A stretch of DNA of 64,000 nucleotides from Streptomyces sp. NBC_00285 (GCF_036174265.1 NZ_CP108055.1:2728001-2792000), one strand, 5' to 3'; numbered from the stretch's first letter, positions 1 through 10,063 are shown. Program-made: numbers and translations. Notes: a model not told the origin generated them from the letters alone.

Positions 1-1302
1 CGCCGCGAAGGACGCCATGGCGCCGTTCATGCCGCCGAGCAGCTGGCTCCAGGTGCCCTCGAAGGCGCCTTCGTCGGCGCGGTGTTCGAGGCGGTTGTCG
101 TCGATCGCCGTGTTCATGGCACGGATCTCGGCGGCCAGCCGCTCGGTGGTCACCCTCAGTTCGCGGAAGGTGTCGGCGACCTCGCCCAGTTCGTCGCGGC
201 CCGTGTACGGGATGTCGTAGGAGAGATCGCCGTACGACAGTGCCCGGGCGCCCGCGGAGACCTGGCGGAGGGGCCGGGTGATCGACCGGCTGAGCGCGAG
301 GGCGAGGAAGGTGACGAGGGCGAGCACGACCAGGCAGAGGGTGAGGTCGCGCACCACCCGGGTCTCCGCGCTGCGGCGGTCGTGACCGGCGGTGATGTCG
401 AGTGCGCGGGCGGCCCGCTCCTGGATGCCGCGCAGGGATTCGATGCGGGCGCCGGAGTCGGCGAGCCAGCGCTCGTAGGAGGGCCAGGAGGCGTTCTCCG
501 GGCGGGCGGTGGCAAGCAGGTCGCGGACCTCGCGGACGGCCCGGCCGGCGTCCTGGAACTGGATGACGTACAGCCGGGTGCGCAGGTCGGCCGAGGTGTT
601 CTCCCGGAAGGCGTCCAGTTGGGCCGTCTCCAGGGCGGGCCAGCGTCCGGCGCCGGTGGGCCGGCCCGCGGGCCCGGCGAGCAGCGCGGCGACCTCCGCC
701 TGCTCGCGTTCGGCGGCCTCGATGGCCCGCAGCAGCGCGATGTGGGCGTCGGCCGCGCGGCCCGACGCCCGGGTGGGGCGGCCGGACTCCAGCGCGGCGA
801 CGTCGTGGAGCAGGGTGGCCTCGACGTTGCCGTACTGCTCGGCGATGTCGGGTGCGGTGAGCGAGCCGGTGGCCGTCTGGGCGTGCAGGGAGTGCAGTTG
901 ACGGCCGAGGGCGTCGAGATCGCCGACGACGTCGGATCCGGACCACGGGGCGGTGTGGGCCACCGTGCGCTCCAGGACCCGGCCGGTGGTGCGCTCGGCC
1001 TCGGTCCGCTCGGCCAGGGTGCCCGGTCCGGGACGCAGGCGGGCCTTGACCGCGGCGAGCCGTTCGCGCGCGACGGCGTCGGCGACCTCGGCCGTGGCGG
1101 ACGACACCTGGGCCCCGGTGTGGAAGTCGCGCAGGGTCCGCGCCTCCCGCCACTGGCTCACGGAGCTGAACGCGGTGAAGACCAGAAGTCCGGCCACCGG
1201 CAGCAGGACCAGCAGCATCAGCTTCCGTCCGACGCGCAGCCGGGCGAGAAGCGGGACGCGCTGCGGGGCCCGGGGGTCTCGTCTGAGCGGTGAGTGGCGC
1301 AT
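1..1302 (-). CDS. NIT/HAMP-domain membrane sensor protein (3' end outside window)
   Basis: This frame stays open from an ATG at 1302 to the left edge, giving about 434 residues with the C-terminus missing. An N-terminal membrane segment (about residues 25-45, VGRKLMLLVLLPVAGLLVF) precedes a long helical extracytoplasmic region that looks like a nitrate/nitrite-sensing (NIT) domain. A second membrane helix (about 317-335, LCLVVLALVTFLA) and a HAMP domain (SRSITRPLRQVSAGARA, from about 338) follow. The output domain lies off the window; in this family it is usually a histidine kinase. GAGG about 10 nt upstream supports the start. The next gene on the same strand is a solute-binding lipoprotein. 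Domain names are from memory of the families; the truncation is only the window edge. Confidence 0.8.
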   Translation of the reverse strand, partial: MRHSPLRRDPRAPQRVPLLARLRVGRKLMLLVLLPVAGLLVFTAFSSVSQWREARTLRDFHTGAQVSSATAEVADAVARERLAAVKARLRPGPGTLAERTEAERTTGRVLERTVAHTAPWSGSDVVGDLDALGRQLHSLHAQTATGSLTAPDIAEQYGNVEATLLHDVAALESGRPTRASGRAADAHIALLRAIEAAEREQAEVAALLAGPAGRPTGAGRWPALETAQLDAFRENTSADLRTRLYVIQFQDAGRAVREVRDLLATARPENASWPSYERWLADSGARIESLRGIQERAARALDITAGHDRRSAETRVVRDLTLCLVVLALVTFLALALSRSITRPLRQVSAGARALSYGDLSYDIPYTGRDELGEVADTFRELRVTTERLAAEIRAMNTAIDDNRLEHRADEGAFEGTWSQLLGGMNGAMASFAA

Positions 1303-1531
1303 GGCCGGGCCTCAGATGGCGTCTGTTCCGGGTGCCGTGCCGTGGGTTTCCGTCATGCGAAACACCTCTTCGTGGACGGCGCCGGCGCCGGTTCCCCGTC
1401 GGCGTACCGCGCCTGTCGGCATCGAACGGTCCGGCGTGGCCCGGCTGCCGCGATTTCCTCAGCATGCTCGTGGACTCCGCTGCCGTCCATGTGTTCCGGG
1501 GGCCGGTTCCGTGACGTCGGGCGGTGGTGGT

Positions 1532-2920
1532 TCATGATCCGTTCCTCGGGTAACCGTCGTGGGCGGCAAGGTCCTTGTCGATGGCCTCGACCGCCTCGTC
1601 CAGGGTGGCTTTCACCGGCGCCCTGTCGATCATGATCTTCGGGAAGGCCCTGGAGAACGCCTCGGTGATCGCCGGATAGGCGGGCGTCCGCGGCCTCGGC
1701 CGGGCCACCCCGCCCCTCAACTGCTCGATGAACAGATGCTCGGCGCCGCCCTCGGCGTACTCCGGCGACAGCTTCACCGCGCTGTCCGTGGCCGGGATCG
1801 CGCCGTTGGCCTCGGTCATCCGGTGGATCTGGTCCGGCTTGAGCAGATAGGTGAGGAAGCGCCATACGGCGTCGCCGTCGGCCCCGCCCGAGGTGAGGCC
1901 CCACTGCCAGGAGCCCATCCCGGTCACGGTGCCCTCGCCGAAGTCGGGCAGCGGCACGATCGTCACGTCACCGGGGAAGTGCTCGGCGTAGTCCGGGTAC
2001 CGCCAGTGGCCGGTCCAGGAGATGACGCTGCGCCCCTGATCGAACGCCTGGTCGTTCCTGCCGGGCTCGACGAGCCCTTCCCCGGCCCAGTTCTGCAGGG
2101 TGGTGAGTGCCCTGACCGACGCGGGTCCGTTGAGGAAGCCGTCGGCCGTCCGGAACGTCCTGGGGTCGATGAGCTCCCCGCCCGCCGACCACACCGCCGG
2201 TGCGAAGCCGTAGGTGCTCCACTCCTCGCCGGGTCGCGCGTGGACGAGCCCCATGTCGAGCGGGTGGCGGTACCCCGCCCCGCGCAGGGTGCGCAGGATG
2301 CCCGTGAACTCGCCGGCGGTCCAGGCGTCCGCCGGGCCCTCGGGGATACGGATGCCGGCCTTCTTCAGGACCGACGGCCGCACGTACAGCCCCAGCCCCG
2401 AGTCGAAGGTGCCGATGCCGTACAACCGTCCGGCGTAGGTGCCCTGTTGACGGATCGACGGCAGCAGATCCTCCCGGAGGCCGTCGGACAGACAGGAGTC
2501 GATCGGCTTGATCCTGCCGGACCAGGCGTAGCTGTAGAGCCGCGGCCCGTCGAAGTCGAGCAGGTCCGGCAGATCGCCGCTGGCCGCGGCGGAGAGGACG
2601 AGTTCGTTGTACGGCCGCTGCTCGGGAAGGGTGACGACCTCCACCCGTACCTGCCGCTGTGACGTGTTGAAGTCCTGGACCTGGCGGCGCAGGGTGGTGG
2701 ACTCGGCGCTCGGCCCCGCGTGGAACCACACCGTGACCTGCGCGGTGCCGTCGATCCTGCCGTCGCAGGTGGTGTCGGTACGGGCCCGCTCGCCCTTGTC
2801 GCCGTCTCCTGCGCCACCGCACGCGACGAGCAGCAGCGCGGCCGCCACCAGCCCCGAGGCCAGGGCACGACGCCCTCGGACCCTTGCGAACTCTCCGACG
2901 TTCTCGAGCGGCGCCTTCAT
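1532..2920 (-). CDS. ABC transporter solute-binding lipoprotein (family 1, sugar-type)
   Basis: A 462-residue protein. It has an N-terminal signal region with a lipobox (LLLVAC, Cys about residue 34), so it should be exported and lipid-anchored outside the membrane. The body has the extracellular solute-binding family 1 pattern (VTVWFHAGPSAES, then GDLPDLLDFDG, and a C-terminal AFSRAFPKIMIDRAPVKATL). Such proteins deliver sugars or oligosaccharides to an ABC permease, but no permease or ATPase lies next to it here, so it may be an orphan or serve the neighbouring sensor. It is transcribed away from a response-regulator gene across a 207-bp divergent gap that carries a perfect palindrome. The substrate cannot be read from sequence. 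Confidence 0.85.
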   Translation of the reverse strand: MKAPLENVGEFARVRGRRALASGLVAAALLLVACGGAGDGDKGERARTDTTCDGRIDGTAQVTVWFHAGPSAESTTLRRQVQDFNTSQRQVRVEVVTLPEQRPYNELVLSAAASGDLPDLLDFDGPRLYSYAWSGRIKPIDSCLSDGLREDLLPSIRQQGTYAGRLYGIGTFDSGLGLYVRPSVLKKAGIRIPEGPADAWTAGEFTGILRTLRGAGYRHPLDMGLVHARPGEEWSTYGFAPAVWSAGGELIDPRTFRTADGFLNGPASVRALTTLQNWAGEGLVEPGRNDQAFDQGRSVISWTGHWRYPDYAEHFPGDVTIVPLPDFGEGTVTGMGSWQWGLTSGGADGDAVWRFLTYLLKPDQIHRMTEANGAIPATDSAVKLSPEYAEGGAEHLFIEQLRGGVARPRPRTPAYPAITEAFSRAFPKIMIDRAPVKATLDEAVEAIDKDLAAHDGYPRNGS

Positions 2921-3075
2921 CGCACACCCCCACTCGACCGGCCTTGCGCGGCCTCCCCAGGGCAGCCCACATGCTACCCCCAGTCACCTTCCGCTGCGCT
3001 GCGTGAACGGGAACTGTCGGAACCGGCAAAGGACTTGAGCACATACCAGGTGCCGGGAAGCAATCCGCCCCGACT

Positions 3076-3095
3076 CTTTCCGGCTAGCCGGAAAG
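3076..3095. promoter_or_regulatory. 20-bp perfect palindrome in divergent promoter region
   Basis: CTTTCCGGCTAGCCGGAAAG is a perfect palindrome lying 32 bp upstream of the response-regulator start and 155 bp upstream of the solute-binding gene. A dimeric repressor or activator site shared by both genes is plausible. The binding protein is unknown. Confidence 0.45.
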
Positions 3096-3127
3096 CGCAA
3101 TCACCCGCCGGTTGGGACCCTGTCCGC

Positions 3128-3487
3128 ATGTCCATGCGCTGTCTTCTCGTCGATGACAGCATCCGGTTCCTGCAGGCCGCGCGAAGTCTGCTGGAACGCG
3201 ACGGGATACCTGTCGTCGGCGTCGCACTGTCCGGTACGGAGGCTCTGGCACGGGCCGCCGAGCTGACCCCGGACGTCGTTCTGGTCGACCTCGACCTCGA
3301 CGGCGAGAACGGCTTCGACGTGGCGACGGAGCTGGCCCGTCATGTCTCCGCCGTCGTCATCCTGATCTCCACGCACGCGCTGGAGGACTTCGAGGAACTG
3401 GTCGCCGCCAGTGCGGCGCGCGGCTTCCTGCCCAAGTCGGCACTGTCGGCGCGGGCGATCCGCGAGCTGCTGGACAACGAGGGGTAG
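3128..3487 (+). CDS. single-domain response regulator (receiver only)
   Basis: A 119-residue protein consisting only of a CheY-like receiver. The acidic pair is in LLVDDS (about residues 6-11), the phosphorylatable Asp in VVLVDLDLD (about 55-57), the conserved Ser/Thr in ILIST, and the Lys in GFLPKS. There is no DNA-binding output domain, so it probably acts by protein contact or phosphate relay. The sensor at the left edge is a possible partner but is 1.8 kb away and on the other strand. The start ATG was chosen because the receiver fold begins directly after it (MSMRCLLVDDS). Confidence 0.85.
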   Translation: MSMRCLLVDDSIRFLQAARSLLERDGIPVVGVALSGTEALARAAELTPDVVLVDLDLDGENGFDVATELARHVSAVVILISTHALEDFEELVAASAARGFLPKSALSARAIRELLDNEG

Positions 3488-3555
3488 CCCACGCCCACTT
3501 GAGGGCGCGAGCCGCCGTACGGCCGTGAGCCCGGCCGGGGACCCGGCTATGAACA

Positions 3556-3622
3556 CGCCCCCGTCCGGCCGTGACCCCGCCCCCAGCACGGCGTGAAGTG
3601 CGCCCCCATCCAGCCGTGAGTG
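3556..3622. repeat. degenerate 22-23 bp tandem repeat
   Basis: Three consecutive units begin CGCCCCC and contain a GCcGTGA or GGCGTGA core (3556-3577, 3578-3600, 3601-3622), and a fourth partial unit follows. They fill part of the 317-bp gap between the response regulator and the next gene. No gene is visible in this gap. Confidence 0.5.
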
Positions 3623-3804
3623 CGCCGCCGTTCGGCGACAGGTGTTGTCGGGACTTGGTCAACACGCTTCAATGCGGGGGAACTCGGGACCGGGAACGAC
3701 GGCGTACGGATGTGCAGCCTCCCCCGGCACTGCCGCGGACGGCCCCGGGGCATCCTCACGTACGGCCTGACCAGCCGCCCGGACCTGCACAGAAAGGCCC
3801 CTGC

Positions 3805-4761
3805 ATGCCGCACGCCACACAGCACGCGGACGTCGTGACCCTCGCCGACGCGGAACTGGACACGGCCCTGCGCGGCGGCCCCTTCCACGTAGCGCTGCGT
3901 GCCGCGATCGCCGCCCGGGGGCTGCCGTTGCAGCGCGTCCAGCACCATCTGTCTCGATACGGGGTCAAAGTCGGCGTCACCAGCCTGAGTTACTGGCAGC
4001 AGGGAGCCCGGCGCCCGCAGCGCCCCGAGTCGCTGCGGGCCGTACGCGCGCTGGAGGAGATCCTTCAGCTGCCGGAGGAGTCACTGATCCGGCTGCTCGC
4101 CGAGCAGGAGGACCGGTCGGCCGGCGAGCGGCCCGCGGCCCGTTCCTACCGCTCCCTCCTCGCGGCCTCGGGCGTTCTCGAACAGCTGCTGGACGAGCTG
4201 GACTCGCCCCTCGACGGCGGGCTGCACACCCTCGGCCACCACGAGCGGATAGACATCGGGCCGCGCCGGGAACTGGGCAGCCGCGAGTCGCACCACATCG
4301 TGCGCGCCCACCGGGAGGGCGTCGACCGCTTCATGGCCGTCCACCACGGCGACCCGGGGTGCGTGCCGGAGCTCATGACCGTGCACGCGCTGGAGAACTG
4401 CCGTACCGGGCGCGTCCGTTCGCACCACGACACCGGTGTGCTCGTGGCCGAGCTGCTCCTCGACGCACGGCTGCGGGCAGGGGACACGTTCCTCTTCCGC
4501 TACCGCGTCGAGGACGGCACGGCCGGTGCGTCCCGTGAGTACGTCCGGGGCTTCGGCTCGCCCGGGGGCCAGTACGCGCTGCAGGTCCGGTTCGACGAGA
4601 ACGCCCTGCCGCGGCGCTGCCACCGCTTCGCCCAGCACTCCCCCGCGGCACCCCGCAGCGGCCGCCAGGAACTGTCCCTCACCGGCCACCACCACTCGGT
4701 CCACCTCGTCGAGCCGCGGGTGCGGTCGGGGATCGTGGGGATCGGATGGGACTGGGAGTGA
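3805..4761 (+). CDS. XRE-like helix-turn-helix regulatory protein
   Basis: 318 residues from the ATG at 3805, preceded by AGAAAGG. The N-terminal region contains a probable HTH (VALRAAIAARGLPLQRVQHH, then GVKVGVTSLSYWQQGARRPQ), in which a DNA-binding helix is followed by the typical 'W..G.R.P' ending. The C-terminal 200 residues (GHHERIDIGPRRELGSRES onward) look like a beta-rich sensing or dimerisation domain without a family I can name. Similar proteins are common in Streptomyces. It lies upstream of a LacI-type regulator on the same strand, 168 bp away. The regulated genes are unknown. Confidence 0.7.
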   Translation: MPHATQHADVVTLADAELDTALRGGPFHVALRAAIAARGLPLQRVQHHLSRYGVKVGVTSLSYWQQGARRPQRPESLRAVRALEEILQLPEESLIRLLAEQEDRSAGERPAARSYRSLLAASGVLEQLLDELDSPLDGGLHTLGHHERIDIGPRRELGSRESHHIVRAHREGVDRFMAVHHGDPGCVPELMTVHALENCRTGRVRSHHDTGVLVAELLLDARLRAGDTFLFRYRVEDGTAGASREYVRGFGSPGGQYALQVRFDENALPRRCHRFAQHSPAAPRSGRQELSLTGHHHSVHLVEPRVRSGIVGIGWDWE

Positions 4762-4844
4762 CGGGATGCCGACGAGAGTGACAGCCAGGGTGGTGGCGAG
4801 GAGAGCCGGAGCGGTGGGTGGCGTGACGTCAGGTCGGTGACGCG

Positions 4845-4872
4845 ACGTAAACGCTTGCGCAAGCGTTTACGT
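4845..4872. promoter_or_regulatory. perfect 28-bp LacI-family operator
   Basis: A 28-bp perfect palindrome with half-site ACGTAAACGCTTGC is centred at 4858/4859, 58 bp before the lacI-type start codon. Its central CGCTTGCGCAAGCG and flanking GTAAA/TTTAC match LacI/GalR operator design with a central CG-type step. Autoregulation of the regulator and its coupled sugar kinase is the natural reading. Confidence 0.8.
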
Positions 4873-4929
4873 GCGGCGTCCGATGGGATATCTTCCGGCC
4901 GTGGGCCGCCGTTCCGGGAGGGGGACTCG

Positions 4930-6051
4930 ATGCCGACCATGGCCGACGTGGCACGCAGCGCGGGAGTGTCCGTGGCGACCGTCTCGCACGTCCTCAACGA
5001 CACCAGACCGGTCCTGCCGCACACCCGCCAGGCGGTGCTGGACGCCGTCGACGAACTGGGCTACACCCCCAACACCCTCGCCCGTTCCCTGGTGACCTCG
5101 CGCACCCGTTCCATCGGGCTCGCGGTGTCGGCGATCAGCAATCCGTACTTCACGGAGATCCTTCAGGGCGTCGAGGCGAACGCCCTGGAACACGGCTACA
5201 GCCTGCTCATCGCCGACCCGCACGACGACCCCGAGCATGAGCGCAAGGTCGTTCAACTACTGCACGAGCGGCGCGTGGACGGCATGATCGTCGCGCCCTC
5301 GGTGGACCCGCGCGAACTCGTCGCCTACCTCGGGCGCCACGAGGTCCCGACCGTGTTCCTCGACCGGCTGGTCGACTCCCCCGGGGGCGGTCCGCAGCGC
5401 TTCGACCAGGTCTGCGCCGAGAACACCGGGCCGACGGCCCGCCTGGTCGCCCACCTCGCCGGACTCGGTCACCGGCGCATTGGGCTGGTGGCCGGCCTGC
5501 CAGGGCTCAGCACCACCGCGGAACGGGTCACCGGATACCGGCAGGGCCTCACGGCCGCCCGTCTCCCCTACGACGATCACCTCGTCGCCCATGGCGACTC
5601 CGAGTCGGCCGGAGCCGAACGGGCCACGGCCGCCCTGCTCTCCCTGGCCGCACCGCCCACCGCACTCGTCACCGCCAACAACACGATGACCATGGGCACC
5701 CTGCGCTCCCTGCGCGAACGCGGCCTCTCCGTACCGGACGACCTCGCCCTGTGCTGTTTCGACGACTTCGCCTGGGCCGATCTGTTCTCCCCCCGGCTCA
5801 CCGCGATCGCCCAGCCCAGCAGGGAGATCGGCGCCCGGGCGGTCCGGGTGCTCCTGGACCGCCTCGCCGTGCCGGACCGGCCCGCCCGGACCGTGCGCCT
5901 GGCCTGCACTTTCGTCCACCGCACGTCGTGCGGCTGCCCCGACTCCGGGGAGCGGTCCGCGCTCTCCGGGCCGGCCCCGAAGCACCCGACTCCCTCGCAG
6001 GTCTCGCAGCCTGCGCGGTCCTCGCAGTCCAGGAAAGGAACCGTCTCGTGA
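4930..6051 (+). CDS. LacI-family transcriptional regulator
   Basis: 373 residues from the ATG at 4930, with a strong GGGAGGGGGA upstream. The LacI HTH is at the N-terminus (MADVARSAGVSVATVSHVLN, residues 4-23) followed by the hinge helix region (NTLARSLVTSRTRSIGL). The periplasmic-binding-like core runs to about residue 340, ending in CTFVHRTSCG. The last 30 residues are a Ser/Pro-rich tail that overlaps the kinase start by GTGA. A perfect operator lies just upstream. Because the next gene is a coupled PfkB sugar kinase, the effector is probably the kinase's sugar or its phosphate (inference). Confidence 0.9.
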   Translation: MPTMADVARSAGVSVATVSHVLNDTRPVLPHTRQAVLDAVDELGYTPNTLARSLVTSRTRSIGLAVSAISNPYFTEILQGVEANALEHGYSLLIADPHDDPEHERKVVQLLHERRVDGMIVAPSVDPRELVAYLGRHEVPTVFLDRLVDSPGGGPQRFDQVCAENTGPTARLVAHLAGLGHRRIGLVAGLPGLSTTAERVTGYRQGLTAARLPYDDHLVAHGDSESAGAERATAALLSLAAPPTALVTANNTMTMGTLRSLRERGLSVPDDLALCCFDDFAWADLFSPRLTAIAQPSREIGARAVRVLLDRLAVPDRPARTVRLACTFVHRTSCGCPDSGERSALSGPAPKHPTPSQVSQPARSSQSRKGTVS

Positions 6052-6959
6052 TCGTCGTCGCCGGTGAGGCCCTGATCGATCTGGTACCGCAGGGCCGGGG
6101 CGCCCTCGCGGGTCTCAAGCCGGCGCTCGGCGGTGGCCCCTACAACACCGCGGTGGCCCTCGGCCGCCTCGGCTCTTCCACGGCCTTCTGCTCCCGGACC
6201 TCGCTCGACGCCTTCGGCGAGGCCCTGCTTCAGGGGCTGCGGGAGGCCAAGGTGGACGTGTCCGCCGTGCAGCGCGGTGCGGAACCCACCACGCTCGCGG
6301 TCGCCACCATCGACGCCAACGGCTCGGCCGCCTACTCCTTCTACGTCGACGGGACCGCCGACCGCCTGTTCACGGCACCCGGCGAACTCCCCGTGGGCAC
6401 CCGCGCGGTGTCCTTCGGCACCTGCTCGCTCGTCCTGGAACCGGGGGCGAGCGCGTACGAGGAACTGCTGCGGACAGCTGCCGCGCAGGGTGTGTTCACC
6501 GCGCTCGACCCGAACATCAGGGCCGGGCTGATCCCCGACGCGGACGCCTACCGGGCCCGGTTCAGGAGCTGGCTGCCGTCGGTGTCCCTGCTCAAGCTCT
6601 CCGAGGAGGACGCCCTGTGGCTGGGCGGTACCCCCCGCGAGTGGCTGGCCGCGGGGCCCTCGGCGGTCGTGATCACCCACGGCGGTGACGGGCTGACCGT
6701 GTTCACCCGGGACGGGGCGGCGCTTCCCGTGCCGGGCGAGAAGGTCGACGTCGTGGACACGATCGGCGCCGGCGACACGGTGAACGCGGCGCTGCTGCAC
6801 GGCCTTGCCACCCTCGACGCGCTGTCCCCGGCGGCACTCGCAGAGCTGGGCGTCGGCGACTGGACCCGGCTGCTGCGATTCGCGGCACGCGCGGCGGCGA
6901 TCACCTGCTCGCGGGCGGGCGCGGAGCCGCCGTACGCGTCCGAAGTGGGCGCTCTCTAG
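6048..6959 (+). CDS. PfkB-family carbohydrate kinase (fructokinase-like)
   Basis: 303 residues from a GTG at 6048 that overlaps the lacI stop (GTGA), with AGGAAAGG upstream. The N-terminal PfkB signature region is GGGPYNTAVALGRLG. The C-terminal ATP/catalytic signature is DTIGAGDTVNAALLHG, with the catalytic Asp in GAGD. It phosphorylates a sugar, most likely fructose or a related ketose, in the cytoplasm; the substrate is inferred from family only. Translational coupling to the LacI regulator indicates a two-gene, self-regulated unit. A strong terminator follows. Confidence 0.87.
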   Translation: MIVVAGEALIDLVPQGRGALAGLKPALGGGPYNTAVALGRLGSSTAFCSRTSLDAFGEALLQGLREAKVDVSAVQRGAEPTTLAVATIDANGSAAYSFYVDGTADRLFTAPGELPVGTRAVSFGTCSLVLEPGASAYEELLRTAAAQGVFTALDPNIRAGLIPDADAYRARFRSWLPSVSLLKLSEEDALWLGGTPREWLAAGPSAVVITHGGDGLTVFTRDGAALPVPGEKVDVVDTIGAGDTVNAALLHGLATLDALSPAALAELGVGDWTRLLRFAARAAAITCSRAGAEPPYASEVGAL

Positions 6960-6995
6960 GACCGTCCGGCCGCAGGAGGAAGGGCCGTCGCAGGT

Positions 6996-7044
6996 CGAAC
7001 GGGCGGTGCCCCGCGGGGAGTTCCCGCGGGGCACCGCCCGTTCG
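6996..7044. terminator. bidirectional intrinsic terminator between the sugar kinase and uvrA
   Basis: Perfect 22-bp inverted arms (6996-7017 and 7023-7044) around a 5-nt loop GAGTT. It lies between the convergent PfkB kinase and uvrA 3' ends and can serve both. Confidence 0.9.
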
Positions 7045-7063
7045 TGTCATTCCTTGAGGTGTC

Positions 7064-10063
7064 TCAGGCCTTGCGGGCCCGGGTCGTCTTCTTGGCCGCT
7101 GTCGTCCGCGCCGTCGCCGTCTTCCGGGCCGTCGACTTGGCGGCGGCCGTCTTCTTGGCCGCGGTGGCCTTCTTGGCGGCCGGCTTGCGCGGAGCCTTGA
7201 CCGAGGAGGCGTCGCTGACGCGGTCCGCCCCGAGGATCTCCCTCAGGAACTTGCCGGTGTGGCTCGCAGAGACCCCGGCGATCTCCTCCGGAGTGCCCTC
7301 GGCCACGACGAGTCCGCCGCCGGCACCGCCCTCGGGGCCCATGTCGACGACCCAGTCGGCCGTCTTGATCACATCGAGGTTGTGCTCGATGACGATGACC
7401 GTGTTGCCCTTGTCGACCAGGCCCGACAGGACCGTCAGCAGCTTGCTGATGTCCTCGAAGTGCAGACCGGTGGTGGGCTCGTCCAGGACGTAGACCGTAC
7501 GGCCGGTGGACCGCTTCTGGAGCTCGCTGGCGAGCTTGACCCGCTGGGCCTCGCCGCCGGAGAGAGTGGTCGCGGCCTGGCCGAGACGGACGTAACCGAG
7601 CCCGACGTCCTTGAGGGTGTTGAGGTGGCGGGCGATCGCGGGAACGGCCTCGAAGAACCCCGTGGCCTCCTCGATCGGCATGTTCAGGATGTCGGCGATG
7701 GACTTGCCCTTGTAGTGGACCTCCAGGGTCTCCCGGTTGTAGCGGGCGCCGTGGCAGACCTCGCACGGGACGTAGACGTCCGGGAGGAAGTTCATCTCGA
7801 TCTTGATCGTGCCGTCGCCCGCGCAGTTCTCGCAGCGGCCGCCCTTGACGTTGAAGGAGAAACGCCCGGGCATGTAGCCCCGGACCTTCGCCTCGGTCGT
7901 CTCGGCGAACAGCTTGCGGACGTGGTCGAAGACACCGGTGTACGTCGCCGGGTTGGACCGCGGGGTGCGGCCGATGGGCGACTGGTCCACGTGGACGACC
8001 TTGTCGACGAGGTCGTCGCCGTCCACACGCGTGTGCCGTCCCGGAACGCTCCGGGCGCCGTTCAGCTCGCGGGCCAGGTGCGTGTACAGGATGTCGTTGA
8101 CCAGCGTCGACTTGCCGGACCCCGAGACACCGGTGACCGCGGTGAACACTCCCAGCGGGAAGGACACGTCGATGTCCTGGAGGTTGTTCTCGCGGGCGCC
8201 GTGCACGGTGAGCCGGCGGGACGGGTCCAGGGGGCGCCGGACGTCGGGCAGCGGGATGGCCTTCTTGCCCGACAGGTACTGGCCGGTCTGCGACTCGTCG
8301 TTGTCCAGCAGTTCCTTCAGGGAGCCGCTGTGCACGACCCTGCCGCCGTGCTCACCCGCGCCGGGACCGATGTCGACGATCCAGTCGGCGACCTTGATGG
8401 TGTCCTCGTCGTGTTCGACGACGATGAGCGTGTTGCCCATGTCCCGCAGCCGAACCAGGGTCTCGATGAGCCGGTGGTTGTCGCGCTGGTGCAGACCGAT
8501 GGACGGCTCGTCGAGGACGTACAGGACGCCGACGAGCCCTGAGCCGATCTGGGTGGCCAGACGGATGCGCTGGGCCTCGCCGCCGGAGAGGGTGCCGGCC
8601 GCGCGGTTCAGCGAGAGGTAGTCCAGGCCGACGTCGACCAGGAACTTCAGCCGTTCGTTGACCTCCTTCAGCACCCGCTCGGCGATCTTCTTGTCGCGGG
8701 CGCTGAGCTTCAGCTCGCCCAGGAAGTCCGCGCAGTCGCTGATGGACATCCCCGAGACGTCGGCGATCGACCTGTCCATGACGGTGACCGCGAGGACGAG
8801 CGGTTTCAGACGGGTGCCCTCACAGGTGGGGCAGGGCACCTCGCGCATATAGCCCTCGAAGCGCTCACGGCTGGCGTCGCTCTCGGACTCGCCGTGCCGG
8901 CGCTTGACGAAGGGGACGGCGCCTTCGAAGGGCGTCGTGTAGACGCGCTCGCGGCCGTACCTGTTCCGGTAGCGGACCTCGATCTGCGTCTTGTGGCCGT
9001 ACAGCAGGGCCTTCTTGGCGCGCTGCGGCAGCCCCGCGAAGGGGATGTCCGTCCGGAAGCCCAGCGCGTCCGCGAGGGCACCGAGCAGGCGGCCGAAGTA
9101 GTCCTTGGTGTGTCCGTGGGACCAGGGGTGGATGGCGCCCTCGTCGAGGGACTTGTCCTCGTCCGGGACGATCAGCTCCGGGTCGACCTCCATGCGCGTG
9201 CCGATGCCGGTGCACTCGGGACAGGCGCCGAAGGGTGAGTTGAAGGAGAAGGAGCGGGGCTCCAGCTCCTCGAAGGACAGGTCGTCGTACGTGCAGTACA
9301 GGTGCTCCGAGAACATGCGCTCACGCTCGGGGTCGTCCTCGGGGAGGTCGACGAAGTCGAGCACGACCATGCCCCCGGACAGCCCCAGCGCGGTCTCGAC
9401 GGAGTCGGTGAGACGACGCTTGGCGGAGTCCTTCACCGTGAGACGGTCGATGACCACCTCGATGGTGTGCTTCTCCTGCTTCTTGAGCGTGGGCGGGTTG
9501 GAGAGCTGGACGGTCTCGCCGTCCACGCGCGCGCGGCTGTACCCCTTGGTCTGGAGATCGGCGAAAAGGTCGACGAACTCTCCCTTGCGCTCCCGCACCA
9601 GCGGCGAGAGCACCTGGAAGCGACTGCCCTCCGGCAGTTCCAGGACCCGGTCGACGATGGCCTGCGGCGACTGGCGCGCGATCGGACGGCCGCACTCGGG
9701 GCAGTGCGGCTTGCCGATGCGCGCGAAGAGCAGACGCAGGTAGTCGTAGACCTCGGTGATGGTGCCGACCGTCGAACGCGGGTTGCGCGAGGTCGACTTC
9801 TGGTCGATGGAGACCGCGGGCGAGAGGCCCTCGATGAAGTCGACGTCCGGCTTGTCCATCTGGCCGAGGAACTGGCGGGCGTACGAGGAGAGCGACTCCA
9901 CATAGCGCCGCTGACCCTCGGCGAAGATGGTGTCGAAGGCCAGGGAGGACTTGCCCGACCCGGACAGGCCCGTGAAGACGATGAGCGAGTCGCGAGGCAG
10001 GTCGAGCGAGACGTTCTTCAGGTTGTGCTCGCGCGCGCCACGGACGATGAGACGGTCGGCCAC
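7064..10063 (-). CDS. uvrA: excinuclease ABC subunit A
   Basis: UvrA, the damage-recognition ATPase of nucleotide excision repair, about 999 residues from the GTG at 10063 ([14 protein letters not shown]). It has two ABC cassettes: Walker [13 protein letters not shown] near residue 33 and [13 protein letters not shown] near 650. Signature sequences [12 protein letters not shown] and [12 protein letters not shown], and zinc-binding CxxC pairs ([34 protein letters not shown]), are all present. The C-terminus carries a 40-residue Lys/Ala/Thr-rich tail ([13 protein letters not shown] type), typical of high-GC actinobacteria and possibly DNA-binding. A GTG at 10075 is an alternative start. A PafBC-type damage promoter lies upstream. 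Its partner uvrB is on the far side of the integrated element. Confidence 0.97.
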   Translation of the reverse strand: MADRLIVRGAREHNLKNVSLDLPRDSLIVFTGLSGSGKSSLAFDTIFAEGQRRYVESLSSYARQFLGQMDKPDVDFIEGLSPAVSIDQKSTSRNPRSTVGTITEVYDYLRLLFARIGKPHCPECGRPIARQSPQAIVDRVLELPEGSRFQVLSPLVRERKGEFVDLFADLQTKGYSRARVDGETVQLSNPPTLKKQEKHTIEVVIDRLTVKDSAKRRLTDSVETALGLSGGMVVLDFVDLPEDDPERERMFSEHLYCTYDDLSFEELEPRSFSFNSPFGACPECTGIGTRMEVDPELIVPDEDKSLDEGAIHPWSHGHTKDYFGRLLGALADALGFRTDIPFAGLPQRAKKALLYGHKTQIEVRYRNRYGRERVYTTPFEGAVPFVKRRHGESESDASRERFEGYMREVPCPTCEGTRLKPLVLAVTVMDRSIADVSGMSISDCADFLGELKLSARDKKIAERVLKEVNERLKFLVDVGLDYLSLNRAAGTLSGGEAQRIRLATQIGSGLVGVLYVLDEPSIGLHQRDNHRLIETLVRLRDMGNTLIVVEHDEDTIKVADWIVDIGPGAGEHGGRVVHSGSLKELLDNDESQTGQYLSGKKAIPLPDVRRPLDPSRRLTVHGARENNLQDIDVSFPLGVFTAVTGVSGSGKSTLVNDILYTHLARELNGARSVPGRHTRVDGDDLVDKVVHVDQSPIGRTPRSNPATYTGVFDHVRKLFAETTEAKVRGYMPGRFSFNVKGGRCENCAGDGTIKIEMNFLPDVYVPCEVCHGARYNRETLEVHYKGKSIADILNMPIEEATGFFEAVPAIARHLNTLKDVGLGYVRLGQAATTLSGGEAQRVKLASELQKRSTGRTVYVLDEPTTGLHFEDISKLLTVLSGLVDKGNTVIVIEHNLDVIKTADWVVDMGPEGGAGGGLVVAEGTPEEIAGVSASHTGKFLREILGADRVSDASSVKAPRKPAAKKATAAKKTAAAKSTARKTATARTTAAKKTTRARKA

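Noticed and set aside
82..1293. Rightward 403-residue frame
   Set aside because: It is antisense to the NIT/HAMP sensor gene, whose frame shows real domains.
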